NCBI GenBank assembly: GCA_024763135.1 | Contig: JANTGD010000053.1 | Span: 1 to 14,380 of the forward strand | From: Thiotrichales bacterium | GTDB taxonomy: Bacteria > Pseudomonadota > Gammaproteobacteria > UWMA-0217 | Length of the DNA stretch: 14,380 bases | Direction of reading: 5' to 3' | In this document: one piece after another, positions 6,946-14,292 of the stretch | How the letters are laid out: every line of letters starts with the position of its first letter | Position numbering within the stretch: position 1 is the stretch's first letter | The notes under the pieces: generated by a model | What the model was told of the DNA's origin: nothing | What the model saw: the letters and a program-made list of their open reading frames with translations, nothing else | The model's database searches: none | Position numbers and translations under genes: made by a program

Positions 6946-7123
6946 GTAACGATTCAGCGGGTTGTCAAAAAATGAAGTTACTGCGGAGATTGCCCCTGAA
7001 ATACGTCAGATCAAGGCTAAAAATGTGAGTTTACGGAGTGTAAAGGAGCATTTGAAAACGCAGAGTTGGCGTATTTCAGGTATTAGCTGAGTAATTACAC
7101 CTATGGTTTATCTTAACAGCCTG
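6946..7123. repeat. degenerate palindromic repeat, MITE B-related
   Basis: Inner arms TGAAATACG (6997-7005) and CGTATTTCA (7070-7078) are perfect complements around GTTTACGG/GTGTAAAG-type sequence like the centre of MITE B. The left part (CGGGTTGTCAAAAAA, from 6958) resembles a MITE B end, and the right end CAGCCTG (7117-7123) equals the MITE B terminus followed by TTAA. Segments GTAACGA-TCAGCGG and AAATACGTCAG also occur in order at 14228-14260. It is probably an old, diverged element. Confidence 0.5.
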
Positions 7124-7291
7124 TTAAGGAAGCTCTGATCAATACGTAACACGGCATCTTGCGGCGCAAAGTCCCCCACATCTGCGTTACGGATCTTCGC
7201 AATAGCCAGCTACTACCTGCAATCCGCGCCTTGAACTGGACAATTTTTCACCACAATCTGCACGCGCCAGAATTAATCAGAGCTTCCTTAA
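7124..7291 (-). mobile_element. MITE family A, copy 2 (reverse orientation)
   Basis: 168 bp, inverted relative to copies at 1424-1594 and 10013-10179. TTAA at both edges (7124-7127, 7288-7291), with ends GGAAGCTCTGATCAAT on the left and the complement of GGAAGCTCTGATTAAT on the right. The central hairpin is present (about 7193-7226). The left TTAA is shared with the MITE B-like end at 7117-7123. The 97-codon frame starting at 7159 runs through the element and is not a gene. Confidence 0.85.
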
Positions 7292-7407
7292 TCATCTTCC
7301 TGGCGCTCCTATCCGGTGGGCATACGATCCGCTCTTTAGGATTAATAGCGTTGCTTTTTAAATCAGCCGGCTTTAACCCTGTAAACTATGCTGTTATTCA
7401 TGCAATG

Positions 7408-7416
7408 TGTTATGAT
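7408..7416 (+). promoter_or_regulatory. possible extended -10 promoter for the methyltransferase gene
   Basis: TGT-TATGAT is an extended -10 motif, one mismatch from TATAAT, about 125 bp upstream of the ATG at 7541. No good -35 was found at the expected distance. A second, weaker possibility is TTGTCT with AATTAT 17 bp downstream, closer to the gene. Confidence 0.35.
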
Positions 7417-7540
7417 ACGTTGTATTCGACCTGCTGCAGTGGATTGTCTTAGTAAATCACTGTTTTAATTATTTTATATCCCCCCGTTTCGTCATTTATC
7501 CTCGATAGCTGGCCTAGCGCAAATATCTGTAGGAATTTCA

Positions 7541-8197
7541 ATGACAAAGCTACGTCTATGCTATCAGACGATAGAGTTTGGCAAGACCGATATCCATATC
7601 TGCACTTTACGTAATAATCAGGAATTTCATGATCCTCAGCGTATTGCAGAAAAACTCGGAATCTCCTCGGCAAATTGGCCCTTATTTGGTGTTATCTGGC
7701 CGTCTAGCCTGGTTTTGGCGCATTATATCTCTAACTATGAGACAGATTCGAAGAGAATATTGGAGGTTGGCTGCGGTATCGCGCTAAGTAGTTTGTTGTT
7801 AAATAAGCAACATGCTGATATTACCGCGACTGACCATCATCCGGAGGTTAACCGGTTTCTACAAAGAAATGCCCTTTTGAATGAAGATGAACCGATTGCA
7901 TTTGAACGGGTAGACTGGGCTGATCAGCACGATAATCTTGGATTGTTTGACGTGGTTATTGGTAGCGATCTTTTGTATGAAGATGAACATGTTGAGCTGC
8001 TGGCGAATTTTATCGAAGCGCATTCGAATCCGGCTTGTGAAGTTATTCTGGTTGACCCGGGGCGGGGAAGGAAAAATAAACTCAGTTCCCGAATGACTGA
8101 ATTTGGCTATACTGCCACTCAATTTAAGCCGGTTCACACAGATTATCTGACCAGCGAATTCAAAGGATATATTTTAAAATTTCAGCGCTTTAGCTGA
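7541..8197 (+). CDS. class I SAM-dependent methyltransferase, protein-lysine-methyltransferase-like
   Basis: 218 aa. Seen: the SAM-binding motif I ILEVGCGIA (73-81), an acidic end of strand 2 TATDHHPEV (95-103, D98), a pre-motif WP patch VIWPSSLVLA (51-60), and SDLLYE (142-147). The last resembles the (S/D)DxxY post-II motif of METTL21/Methyltransf_16-type protein lysine or histidine methyltransferases. C-terminal strands VILVDPGR (168-175) and GYILKFQR (209-216) complete the fold. The substrate cannot be told from sequence; a protein side chain is more likely than a small molecule given SDLLYE (inference). AGGA lies 6 bases before the ATG. It is a single gene between repeats, with no operon partners and no clear terminator. 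Alternative: annotated simply as a generic methyltransferase. Confidence 0.88.
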   Translation: MTKLRLCYQTIEFGKTDIHICTLRNNQEFHDPQRIAEKLGISSANWPLFGVIWPSSLVLAHYISNYETDSKRILEVGCGIALSSLLLNKQHADITATDHHPEVNRFLQRNALLNEDEPIAFERVDWADQHDNLGLFDVVIGSDLLYEDEHVELLANFIEAHSNPACEVILVDPGRGRKNKLSSRMTEFGYTATQFKPVHTDYLTSEFKGYILKFQRFS

Positions 8198-8567
8198 GCC
8201 TTCAGCACCAGATGTTCTAGCGGGTAGGTAACTACTCAGCGTGTTCAGATTGTCAAGCGTTCCTCTGGATCGTCTTATTACCCAGGCGATAAAATAGTTC
8301 GCGTATAGCCGCAATGCGTTGGTGTGCGGCAAGGAAGCCAAACGTCACTGTAATCGTTCTGCAGCCAGTCTGGCTAACACTGTACGCGCGCTCTGAACGC
8401 GATCTATTTTGTTGCTGGGTCAATAGCCAGTGTTCAACAATGACTCACCTTTATGGCCAAGTGAAGACGATAGGCGTTGTGATCAATTCGTGAGATTACT
8501 GTGAATCGAGCGTGATATTTAAACGATAGGATGAGGGCTTCACTCACCACTTTAGTTGGAGTCTTTC
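8198..8567. other. intergenic region, no gene seen
   Basis: 370 bp without a convincing reading frame, repeat copy or terminator. It must contain the promoter of the spondin-domain operon, but I find no strong -35/-10 pair. The Shine-Dalgarno TTGGAG (8556-8561) at its right edge serves the next gene. Confidence 0.5.
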
Positions 8568-9263
8568 ATGCAACGAACCCTAATTTCCGGCCTGTTACTG
8601 GCCGTCAGCGCTGTACCCGCATGGGCTGTTGACCTAGATGTCACCCTAGTCAACCTCACGCACGGCAGCCATTTCACACCGTTACTGGTGGCAGCTCACG
8701 GAGACGCAAGCCACCTCTTTGAGGTCGGTCAGGCCGCCTCGGCGTCACTTCAGGCGATGGCCGAAGGCGGAGACATCAGTGGACTGACCACTGATCTAGA
8801 AGCTGTGGGCGCTAATATTATTACCAATCCGGCCGACGGCTTGCTGGCCCCCGGGGCGTCGACGCATTTTATGCTGAGCACCACTGATGGTAACGGCTAT
8901 TTGTCAGCAGTAGCGATGGTATTACCTACCAACGACGGCTTTGTTGGATTGAATGCCCTAAAAATACCTGCTGCACCGGGAACGTACCATTATTATTTAA
9001 ATGCCTACGATGCCGGCACTGAAGCCAATGATGAGATTGTGAACGGGGGTGGTGCACCGGGGACCCCCGGCATTCCTGCTGACCCTTTAGGAAAAAGTGG
9101 CATGAATGGTACGGGAGTCACGACCGAAGAGGCCAACCAGTCGGTTCACGTGCATCGTGGTGTACTCGGTGACACCAATCAAAGTGGTGGGATTAGTGAT
9201 CTCGATAGCCGTGTGCATCGGTGGCTCAATCCGGTCGCGCGTATCGATGTGACTATTAAATAG
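8568..9263 (+). CDS. exported Spondin_N-domain protein
   Basis: 231 aa. Seen: a signal peptide with hydrophobic core LISGLLLAVSAV and likely cleavage after AWA (18-20), then DVTLVNLTHGSHFTPLLVAAH, STTDGNGYLSAVAMVLPTND-type sequence and YLNAYDAGTEANDE, the blocks seen in bacterial Spondin_N (F-spondin N-terminal) proteins. The conserved acidic residues in DAGTEANDE fit the metal-binding edge of that fold. A Gly/Pro-rich loop (GGGAPGTPGIPADP) separates the last strands. Role: secreted or periplasmic beta-sandwich, possibly adhesive or ligand binding; bacterial function is not established. The ATG at 8568 is preferred because TTGGAG ends 6 bases before it; a TTG at 8556 would sit inside that site. 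It is first in a two-gene operon with a paralogue starting 11 bases after its stop. Confidence 0.88.
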   Translation: MQRTLISGLLLAVSAVPAWAVDLDVTLVNLTHGSHFTPLLVAAHGDASHLFEVGQAASASLQAMAEGGDISGLTTDLEAVGANIITNPADGLLAPGASTHFMLSTTDGNGYLSAVAMVLPTNDGFVGLNALKIPAAPGTYHYYLNAYDAGTEANDEIVNGGGAPGTPGIPADPLGKSGMNGTGVTTEEANQSVHVHRGVLGDTNQSGGISDLDSRVHRWLNPVARIDVTIK

Positions 9264-9274
9264 GAGGCATGACA

Positions 9275-9937
9275 ATGAAATATATTGTTCCGATCCTGTT
9301 GGCATTGGGCGTTACCGCTTGCGACAGCAACAATGGTTCCGAATTTACCTATCAGTTAAAGATTACAAACCTGACCAATGGACAGCCATTTTCACCACCC
9401 GCTGCAATATTGCATGAAGCGGGTTATGCGGTGTGGAAAATCGGCGAAGCTGCAAGTGCTGAATTGGAACAACTGGCAGAGAGTGGTACGCCGACCCCCT
9501 TGCTGGATAGCCGCAGCGGTGATCCAGGTGTTGCAGGTAGCGAGCCGCTGCCACCGGGCCAATCGGTGGCACTAACGCTTTCAACAACCGACGATACACG
9601 CCTGAATCTGAGTCTTGCGACCATGCTGGTCAATACCAATGACGCCTTTACCGGCATCTCTACTATCGATCTTTCCGCTATGCAAACCGGGGATACGCGG
9701 ACCTACCTGGCGAGTGCTTTCGATGCGGGTACGGAAGATAACAGTGAACGGGCTGCGACCATACCGGGTCCTGCAGGTGGTGGCGAAGGCTTCAATGCTG
9801 CTCGCGATGATGCGACCGGCGTAGTGACTGCGCACAGCGGTGTCGTGAGCCATTCCGATGGCTATGCTGACTCTGCGCTGACTGAGGCCCAGCGCTTTGA
9901 TAATCCCGTTATTAAAATCGAAGTGATCCGCATGTGA
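9275..9937 (+). CDS. Spondin_N-domain lipoprotein, paralogue of the preceding gene
   Basis: 220 aa. Seen: lipoprotein signal peptide MKYIVPILLALGVTAC with lipidated Cys16, followed by DSNNGSE. Asp at +2 is the enterobacterial inner-membrane retention signal, so it may stay in the inner membrane facing the periplasm (inference). The mature part parallels the upstream protein: LKITNLTNGQPFSP, IGEAASAELEQLAESG, LSTTDD, VNTNDAFTG and ASAFDAGTEDNSE, so the pair arose by duplication. Start: AGGAGG (9262-9267) overlaps the stop of the upstream gene and is 7 bases from the ATG at 9275. The ATG at 9269 is too close to serve. No terminator was seen downstream; MITEs follow. Confidence 0.88.
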   Translation: MKYIVPILLALGVTACDSNNGSEFTYQLKITNLTNGQPFSPPAAILHEAGYAVWKIGEAASAELEQLAESGTPTPLLDSRSGDPGVAGSEPLPPGQSVALTLSTTDDTRLNLSLATMLVNTNDAFTGISTIDLSAMQTGDTRTYLASAFDAGTEDNSERAATIPGPAGGGEGFNAARDDATGVVTAHSGVVSHSDGYADSALTEAQRFDNPVIKIEVIRM

Positions 9938-10012
9938 TAGCATGGTTTCATTGTGCAGGCTACGGTGGCTTCAACGTGGGGAGGTTATTGTGGCTATGTT
10001 GGTTCCCGTTTG

Positions 10013-10179
10013 TTAAGGAAGCTCTGATTAATTCTGGTGCGAGCAGATTGTGGTGAAAAATCGTTCAGTTCAAGGCGCGGATCGCAGAAATAGCTGGCTA
10101 TTGCGAAGATCCGCAACGCAGAAGTAGGCGATTTTGCGCCGCAAGATGCCGGGTTAAGAATCGACCAAAGCTTCCTTAA
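10013..10179 (+). mobile_element. MITE family A, copy 3
   Basis: 167 bp, same orientation as the copy at 1424. TTAA at both edges (10013-10016, 10176-10179), left end GGAAGCTCTGATTAAT, central hairpin at about 10079-10110 with the AATAGC/GCTATT core. The right inner end is diverged (GATTCTTAACCC complement region), so this copy is somewhat decayed. It sits between the spondin pair and the two-component genes and is followed after one base by MITE B and its TTAG flank. Confidence 0.85.
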
Positions 10180-10184
10180 CTTAG

Positions 10185-10322
10185 CAGGTTGTTGAAAAAC
10201 TCTCAGCCGGCACGATCCAGCGTTAATTGTGGCTCAAAATGCTCGTTTACTGCGTGTAAACTGCGCTTTTTCTCCAGATTTCGCCTTGTCTCGCACTCAC
10301 CTGAGAGTTTTTCAACAGCCTG
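10185..10322 (+). mobile_element. MITE family B, complete copy with TTAG target duplication
   Basis: 138 bp with 22-bp terminal inverted repeats beginning CAGGYTGTTGAAAAACTC, one mismatch between ends. It is flanked by TTAG on both sides (10181-10184 and 10323-10326), a 4-bp YTAR-type duplication. The centre has GTTTAC-TGCGT-GTAAAC. It codes for no protein. A second copy, inverted, starts at 14293 next to TTAA. Confidence 0.82.
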
Positions 10323-10477
10323 TTAGGTGACATTTGGTGATGTCTCAGATGGCAATTTGCGCGTTAAACTCGCGCTTGAATTCTATGCGCACGGTGCTTT
10401 TTCACTAATTTTATCGTAACTTGCCAGCACGCCTTTGAAATGCACCAGCGCTGTGTTAAATAATGGTCACTGACACT

Positions 10478-10489
10478 TGTAAATTTACA
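10478..10489. promoter_or_regulatory. palindrome, possible operator before the two-component genes
   Basis: TGTAAATTTACA is a perfect 12-bp dyad about 90 bp upstream of the response-regulator start, in an AT-rich stretch. It could be an operator. It looks like a TyrR box without the central six bases, which argues against TyrR itself. OmpR-type regulators usually prefer direct repeats, so the binder is unknown. Confidence 0.35.
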
Positions 10490-10580
10490 TTTTTCGCCAT
10501 GATCAGACGTCGTTCATGGGCAGTCTGGCCAGATGACTTCATCTTTTGAGAAATCGCTGAGCAGTTACGTCACGATTAAC

Positions 10581-11279
10581 ATGTCTAAAAAAATTCTGAT
10601 TGTCGAAGACGATGAAAATATTGCAGAACTGGTACGTTTGCATATTGCCGATTTAGGACATTCGCTAACGGTCCGTCGGGACGGAGAGAGCGCGTGGCAA
10701 ACGTACCGGCGAGCGCGCTGGGATCTCGTTGTTCTTGACATCATGTTGCCGGGGATTGACGGGTTGGAAATCTGTCGCCGCATCCGTGCGAGTGAGGGAC
10801 CCTACACCTCCATTCTGATGCTCACGTCCAAAACCACGGAACTCGATCGTGTGCTGGGTCTGGAGTTGGGGGCTGACGATTACCTGACAAAACCTTTCAG
10901 TCTGCTGGAGTTGGTGGCTCGGGTAAAAGCTTTGTTGCGCCGTACCGACGCGATGGCCAATCCAACAGCCGTGCATGCCAGTCTTGAGTTTGGCGCATTG
11001 GTCATTGAGCCGGGTAGTCGGGAAGTTCGACGCGACGGAAAGCTGATCGATTTAACAGCAAAAGAATTCGATTTGTTATTATTTTTTGCGCGTCATCCTG
11101 GTCAGGTGTTCTCTCGTTTGCAATTGCTTGATCAAGTATGGGGATATACGCATGAAGGCTATGAGCATACCGTCAATTCTCATATGAACCGGCTCCGCAA
11201 GAAAATAGAGCGGAACCCCTCCGAGCCTACTCTGATTAAAACCATTTGGGGCGTAGGTTATCAATTTACCGGTAATTAG
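10581..11279 (+). CDS. OmpR/PhoB-family response regulator
   Basis: 232 aa. Seen: receiver domain (about 3-117) with acidic pair in VEDDEN (D10/D11), phosphoacceptor D53 in VVLDIMLPG, T82 in LMLTSKT and K104 in LTKPF. A winged-helix DNA-binding domain follows (about 134-230) with LTAKEFDLLLFFARHPGQVFS-type helices, HTVNSHMNRLRKKIE and the IWGVGYQF hairpin. It binds DNA as a phosphorylated dimer. The ATG at 10581 is chosen because family members begin two or three residues before ILIVEDD; an in-frame ATG at 10533 would add 16 unrelated residues. Neither has a clear Shine-Dalgarno. The sensor kinase follows after 2 bases. Targets are unknown; the nearby spondin-domain genes are candidates by position only. 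Confidence 0.94.
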   Translation: MSKKILIVEDDENIAELVRLHIADLGHSLTVRRDGESAWQTYRRARWDLVVLDIMLPGIDGLEICRRIRASEGPYTSILMLTSKTTELDRVLGLELGADDYLTKPFSLLELVARVKALLRRTDAMANPTAVHASLEFGALVIEPGSREVRRDGKLIDLTAKEFDLLLFFARHPGQVFSRLQLLDQVWGYTHEGYEHTVNSHMNRLRKKIERNPSEPTLIKTIWGVGYQFTGN

Positions 11280-11281
11280 CA

Positions 11282-12763
11282 ATGAGTCTGGGAAAAACGC
11301 TCTATGCCAGGCTGGCACTGGGATTAATAATCATTCTGTTTTGCGTAGGAGCGACCTATTTTTTTTCCATTACTTATTTATACGAAAAAATACAACAAGG
11401 CGCGCTTCAGGAACTCAACCGAAATTTAGCCAATAGTCTACTGGTAAGCCGACAAATCGTGAAAAACGGTCAGCTCAATCAAGGTGCGTTAAAGCAGACA
11501 TTCATGGAGTACATGTCGATTAATCCGAGTATAGAAATCTACTCAATCGATTTGCAGGGAAACATTCTGTCTTTTTCAGCCGAACCGGGGAAGGTCAAGC
11601 GAAAGACTGTTAGCCTGGAACCCATTCGAGAATTTCTACAGGGTGCAAAGTTCCCATTGTTAGGCGATGATCCCCGCTCATTACATAACAAGAAACCGTT
11701 TTCCGTATCGCGATTGCCTGGTGGATATTTGTATGTGGTACTTCAGGGGGAAAATCTGACCCAGGCTCAAAAACTCCAATCTTCCCAGTATTTATGGTCT
11801 TTGGTGCTGCCAGCCATCATAGGCAGTCTGTTACTCGGGTTGAGTATTGGTCTGATATTGTTTCGTACCGTATCATTACGGCTTAAAAAGCTTCAATACA
11901 AAGTAAAGCATTTTGCTGAAAAGGGCTATCGGCAATCGCTGGAGGAGACGACAGACATAGCTGTACGAGGCCACGATGAAATTGCAGAGCTGGAAAAACA
12001 TTTCGATGATATGAAGCGGCATATCTCTCAACAATGGGCCGCACTGAAACAACAAGACCGTCTGCGTCGGGAAATGATTTCAAGTATTTCCCATGACTTA
12101 CGCACGCCGCTCGCTTCAGCACAAGGGTATTTGGAAACCCTCGCGCTCAAAGGTGAAACGTTGTCGGAAGATAATAAACGGCAGTATCTGGAGATCGCCA
12201 TCCGTCAAACGGCAAGGCTACAGCAATTGATTGATCAGCTATTTGAGCTGGTTCGCCTTGAAGCGCGTGATACACAGGTGCTCTTTGAGGATTTTTCAAT
12301 TCTTGAACTGGTATATGATGTAGTCGGTAAATTTACTTTAAAAGCACAAGAAAAAAATATAGAGCTGACGGTAGATGAAAATGTTGTCGACACAACGGTA
12401 ATTGCTGATATCGGTCTCATCGAGCGGGTGCTGGATAACCTGATAGACAACGCTTTGCAGTATTCATTTTCGGGCAGCAAGGTATGGTTGGAAATCAGCT
12501 TGGCTAAAAATCATGTCTGTATATCTGTGCGTGATCAAGGCTCTGGTATTTCTAAGGAAGAGCAAAAGCTAATCTTTGAGAGATTTCACCGTGCCAACAA
12601 TCCAGAGCGTTCGCAAACCGGGCATGCGGGCTTAGGGCTGGCGATTGTGAGGAAAATCATTGAATTGCATCAACAAAAAATCTGGGTTGAAAGTGAACCC
12701 GGCCATGGCGCAAGATTTTCATTTACACTCACACAGGCCAGTGCATCACCCAGTTTAAAATGA
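11282..12763 (+). CDS. membrane sensor histidine kinase, partner of the upstream regulator
   Basis: 493 aa. Seen: TM1 (about 9-31), a periplasmic segment of about 135 residues (32-168), TM2 (about 170-195), HAMP linker (about 196-250) with RGHDEIAELEKHFDDM, HisKA helix with ISHDLRTP (H271), N box DNLIDNALQYS (385-395), G1 DQGSG (418-422), F box FERFHR (432-437) and G2 GHAGLGLAI (447-455). All catalytic blocks are intact. The periplasmic part contains NPSIEIYSIDLQGNIL (81-96), which resembles a PDC/sCACHE-like core strand pair; its ligand is unknown. The ATG starts 2 bases after the regulator stop with no good ribosome binding site, so translation is probably coupled. An inverted repeat at 12884-12966 follows. 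Confidence 0.95.
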   Translation: MSLGKTLYARLALGLIIILFCVGATYFFSITYLYEKIQQGALQELNRNLANSLLVSRQIVKNGQLNQGALKQTFMEYMSINPSIEIYSIDLQGNILSFSAEPGKVKRKTVSLEPIREFLQGAKFPLLGDDPRSLHNKKPFSVSRLPGGYLYVVLQGENLTQAQKLQSSQYLWSLVLPAIIGSLLLGLSIGLILFRTVSLRLKKLQYKVKHFAEKGYRQSLEETTDIAVRGHDEIAELEKHFDDMKRHISQQWAALKQQDRLRREMISSISHDLRTPLASAQGYLETLALKGETLSEDNKRQYLEIAIRQTARLQQLIDQLFELVRLEARDTQVLFEDFSILELVYDVVGKFTLKAQEKNIELTVDENVVDTTVIADIGLIERVLDNLIDNALQYSFSGSKVWLEISLAKNHVCISVRDQGSGISKEEQKLIFERFHRANNPERSQTGHAGLGLAIVRKIIELHQQKIWVESEPGHGARFSFTLTQASASPSLK

Positions 12764-12883
12764 CTGACTCAGTGCTATTGAGATGTTGCGCATCCAGTTG
12801 CAGTGCGCAGGCAATGGTCTTGTCCTCGCCGAGAGAGGCAACACCGAGCCGTCAGCTCCGTGGCGCTCCCTGCAGGCGGTTCT

Positions 12884-12966
12884 CTGGGCACTCATCCACT
12901 GAGCTGCACCGGCTCGACATGGATTGGCGATGCTGGCGTCGGTGCACTTTGTGTCTGAGTGCCCAG
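12884..12966. repeat. nested inverted repeat after the sensor kinase gene
   Basis: Outer arms CTGGGCACTCA (12884-12894) and TGAGTGCCCAG (12956-12966) are perfect 11-bp complements. Inner arms TGCACCG (12905-12911) and CGGTGCA (12940-12946) are also perfect. The two internal loops are 10 and 9 bases. No T-run follows, so it is not a simple terminator. It lies between the convergent kinase and lysozyme-like genes in an otherwise empty 234-bp gap. Confidence 0.6.
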
Positions 12967-12997
12967 GTTTAAAACAAATCGATGATTGGTCATTAGG

Positions 12998-14179
12998 TCA
13001 AGCGAAGAGGGCTTCCCCGGATGCGATTCTGTCTCCCACAGATGCCAGCAGCGTTCCAACGGCTTGGCTGCTTGCTGATTCTGGATCCTTGATTCTTACT
13101 TTCCGTAGCAAATAAAAGTTCTGGTTGGTTCTTTCCTTGTTGGCGACCGCGACGGGTTGACCATTGAGAATGCCTAGGCGCCGACTAATACAATCTGCTC
13201 GATACTCCGGTTTTGCTTTCTTTCCCCGTTCCTCGACCGCAATCTGAACCAAGAGTGTTTCATTGCCGGGTCGCTCTTGTGCAACACGATGTTCTATGTT
13301 GGCTTTGGCCTTCGATAGGCTGCCTTGTTGAATGACGAGGTCATAAATAGAGCAAACCTCCCGCAAACCCGTAATCCTTATCCTTTCGGCTAAGCTTTCC
13401 AGGTAGCCAATTTCCTTGAGCGCTTTTGCGCCATACTTTCGCAATGCCTCGCTGACCATGACTGATTTGAACACCTCGACGCGCCCGAGAGACTTGAAGT
13501 AGCTTTTCCATGGCTCTATGACATTCGCATTACTACGTCCTGTGGATATATTGTTACCCCAACCAACCTGCTTCGATGTCGGCATGTCGAGTAGCTCCAG
13601 GATCTCCAGATAATCGTCGAAATCGCTGAAGCAGCTGCGAAATAAAGTTGGCCCAGTGTCGTGGAATTTTCGCAGTAGCGGCCCCAGGGTATTGGAGCCG
13701 AAATTCCACTGTGCGGGACCAAAACTCAGGCCGGCACCATCAAAGTTTCCGGTTACCTGTTGGAACCTATCACCGCTGGTTTCAAACGCCGATGTGACAG
13801 AAAAAGCGGTTTCCAAGGCATCAGCCAGCGCAATATCTGGTAGTGAGTCTGGAGCATTGATTTCTAAAAACAGCCCAATGTCTTTGGGTTGAATGGATTT
13901 GAACAGGTTTTTCTCATTAATGTGCTGCGTAGCCTGTTGTAACCGTTCGATATTGGCCGCGTTGACTACAGCTGACTTGCCATTGCTCCCTATTTGAATC
14001 ACATTTACTGGGCGAGCGTAGTAGTTTCTTAGGATCTGGAGCACTGAAATCAGCTCCAAATGCGCATAAATCCGGCCTTGCGCGTTTTTAAGTTCACGTA
14101 AGCGAAAGTTTGGGGCGATCCGAGCGTTCAAATTGCCCCCAACAATAAAGTCATCTTCAATAATTAGTTCTTGTGGCAT
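12998..14179 (-). CDS. lysozyme/chitosanase-like protein with N-terminal M15-like region, no signal peptide
   Basis: 393 aa. Seen: an N-terminal section IAPNFRLREL (21-30) and AHLELISVLQILRNYYARPV (39-58), which resembles the start of M15A-type peptidase domains. The later metal-ligand H/D/H pattern is not evident, so that part may be a binding remnant. The core has SAFETSGDRFQQVTGNFDGAG (130-150) and LSFGPAQWNFGSNTLGPLL (151-169), a signature of lysozyme-like (GH46-type) hydrolases. E133 and D147 are the likely catalytic pair (inference). The C-terminal YRADCISRRLGILNGQ (326-341) fits the same fold. No signal peptide or TM segment is present, so release would need lysis, a phage holin or a secretion machine, none seen here. 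Start: AGGAG lies 9 bases upstream of the ATG at 14179. It is an orphan gene with no immunity-like partner beside it. Substrate, peptidoglycan or chitosan, is unproven. Confidence 0.72.
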   Translation of the reverse strand: MPQELIIEDDFIVGGNLNARIAPNFRLRELKNAQGRIYAHLELISVLQILRNYYARPVNVIQIGSNGKSAVVNAANIERLQQATQHINEKNLFKSIQPKDIGLFLEINAPDSLPDIALADALETAFSVTSAFETSGDRFQQVTGNFDGAGLSFGPAQWNFGSNTLGPLLRKFHDTGPTLFRSCFSDFDDYLEILELLDMPTSKQVGWGNNISTGRSNANVIEPWKSYFKSLGRVEVFKSVMVSEALRKYGAKALKEIGYLESLAERIRITGLREVCSIYDLVIQQGSLSKAKANIEHRVAQERPGNETLLVQIAVEERGKKAKPEYRADCISRRLGILNGQPVAVANKERTNQNFYLLRKVRIKDPESASSQAVGTLLASVGDRIASGEALFA

Positions 14180-14227
14180 TCTCTCCGTCTCCTGACAGCG
14201 TGTTGTAATGTCTTGTTAAAAACATCG

Positions 14228-14292
14228 TAACGAATCAGCGGACGCCTAAATACGTCAGCTCTGCGTTAAAAAATACCCATTTACGGCTTTAA
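14228..14292. repeat. diverged copy of the 6946 repeat
   Basis: GTAACGAATCAGCGG, AAATACGTCAG and a TTTACGG stretch occur in the same order as at 6946-7040, with about 30 bases missing between the first two. It runs up to TTAA (14289-14292), where the MITE B copy begins. It lies between the lysozyme-like gene and the window end. Confidence 0.42.

Noticed and set aside
7159..7452. 97-codon frame beginning MRRKVPHICVTDLRNSQ
   Set aside because: It translates MITE family A; the same kind of peptide appears from the other copies, so it reflects the repeat, not a gene.
10533..10580. Upstream ATG extending the response regulator by 16 residues
   Set aside because: The extra residues are not family-like, and the ATG at 10581 places the receiver domain in the normal position.
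12760..12972. 70-codon frame overlapping the end of the sensor kinase gene
   Set aside because: Cys/Arg-rich translation running through the nested inverted repeat, with no supporting motif.
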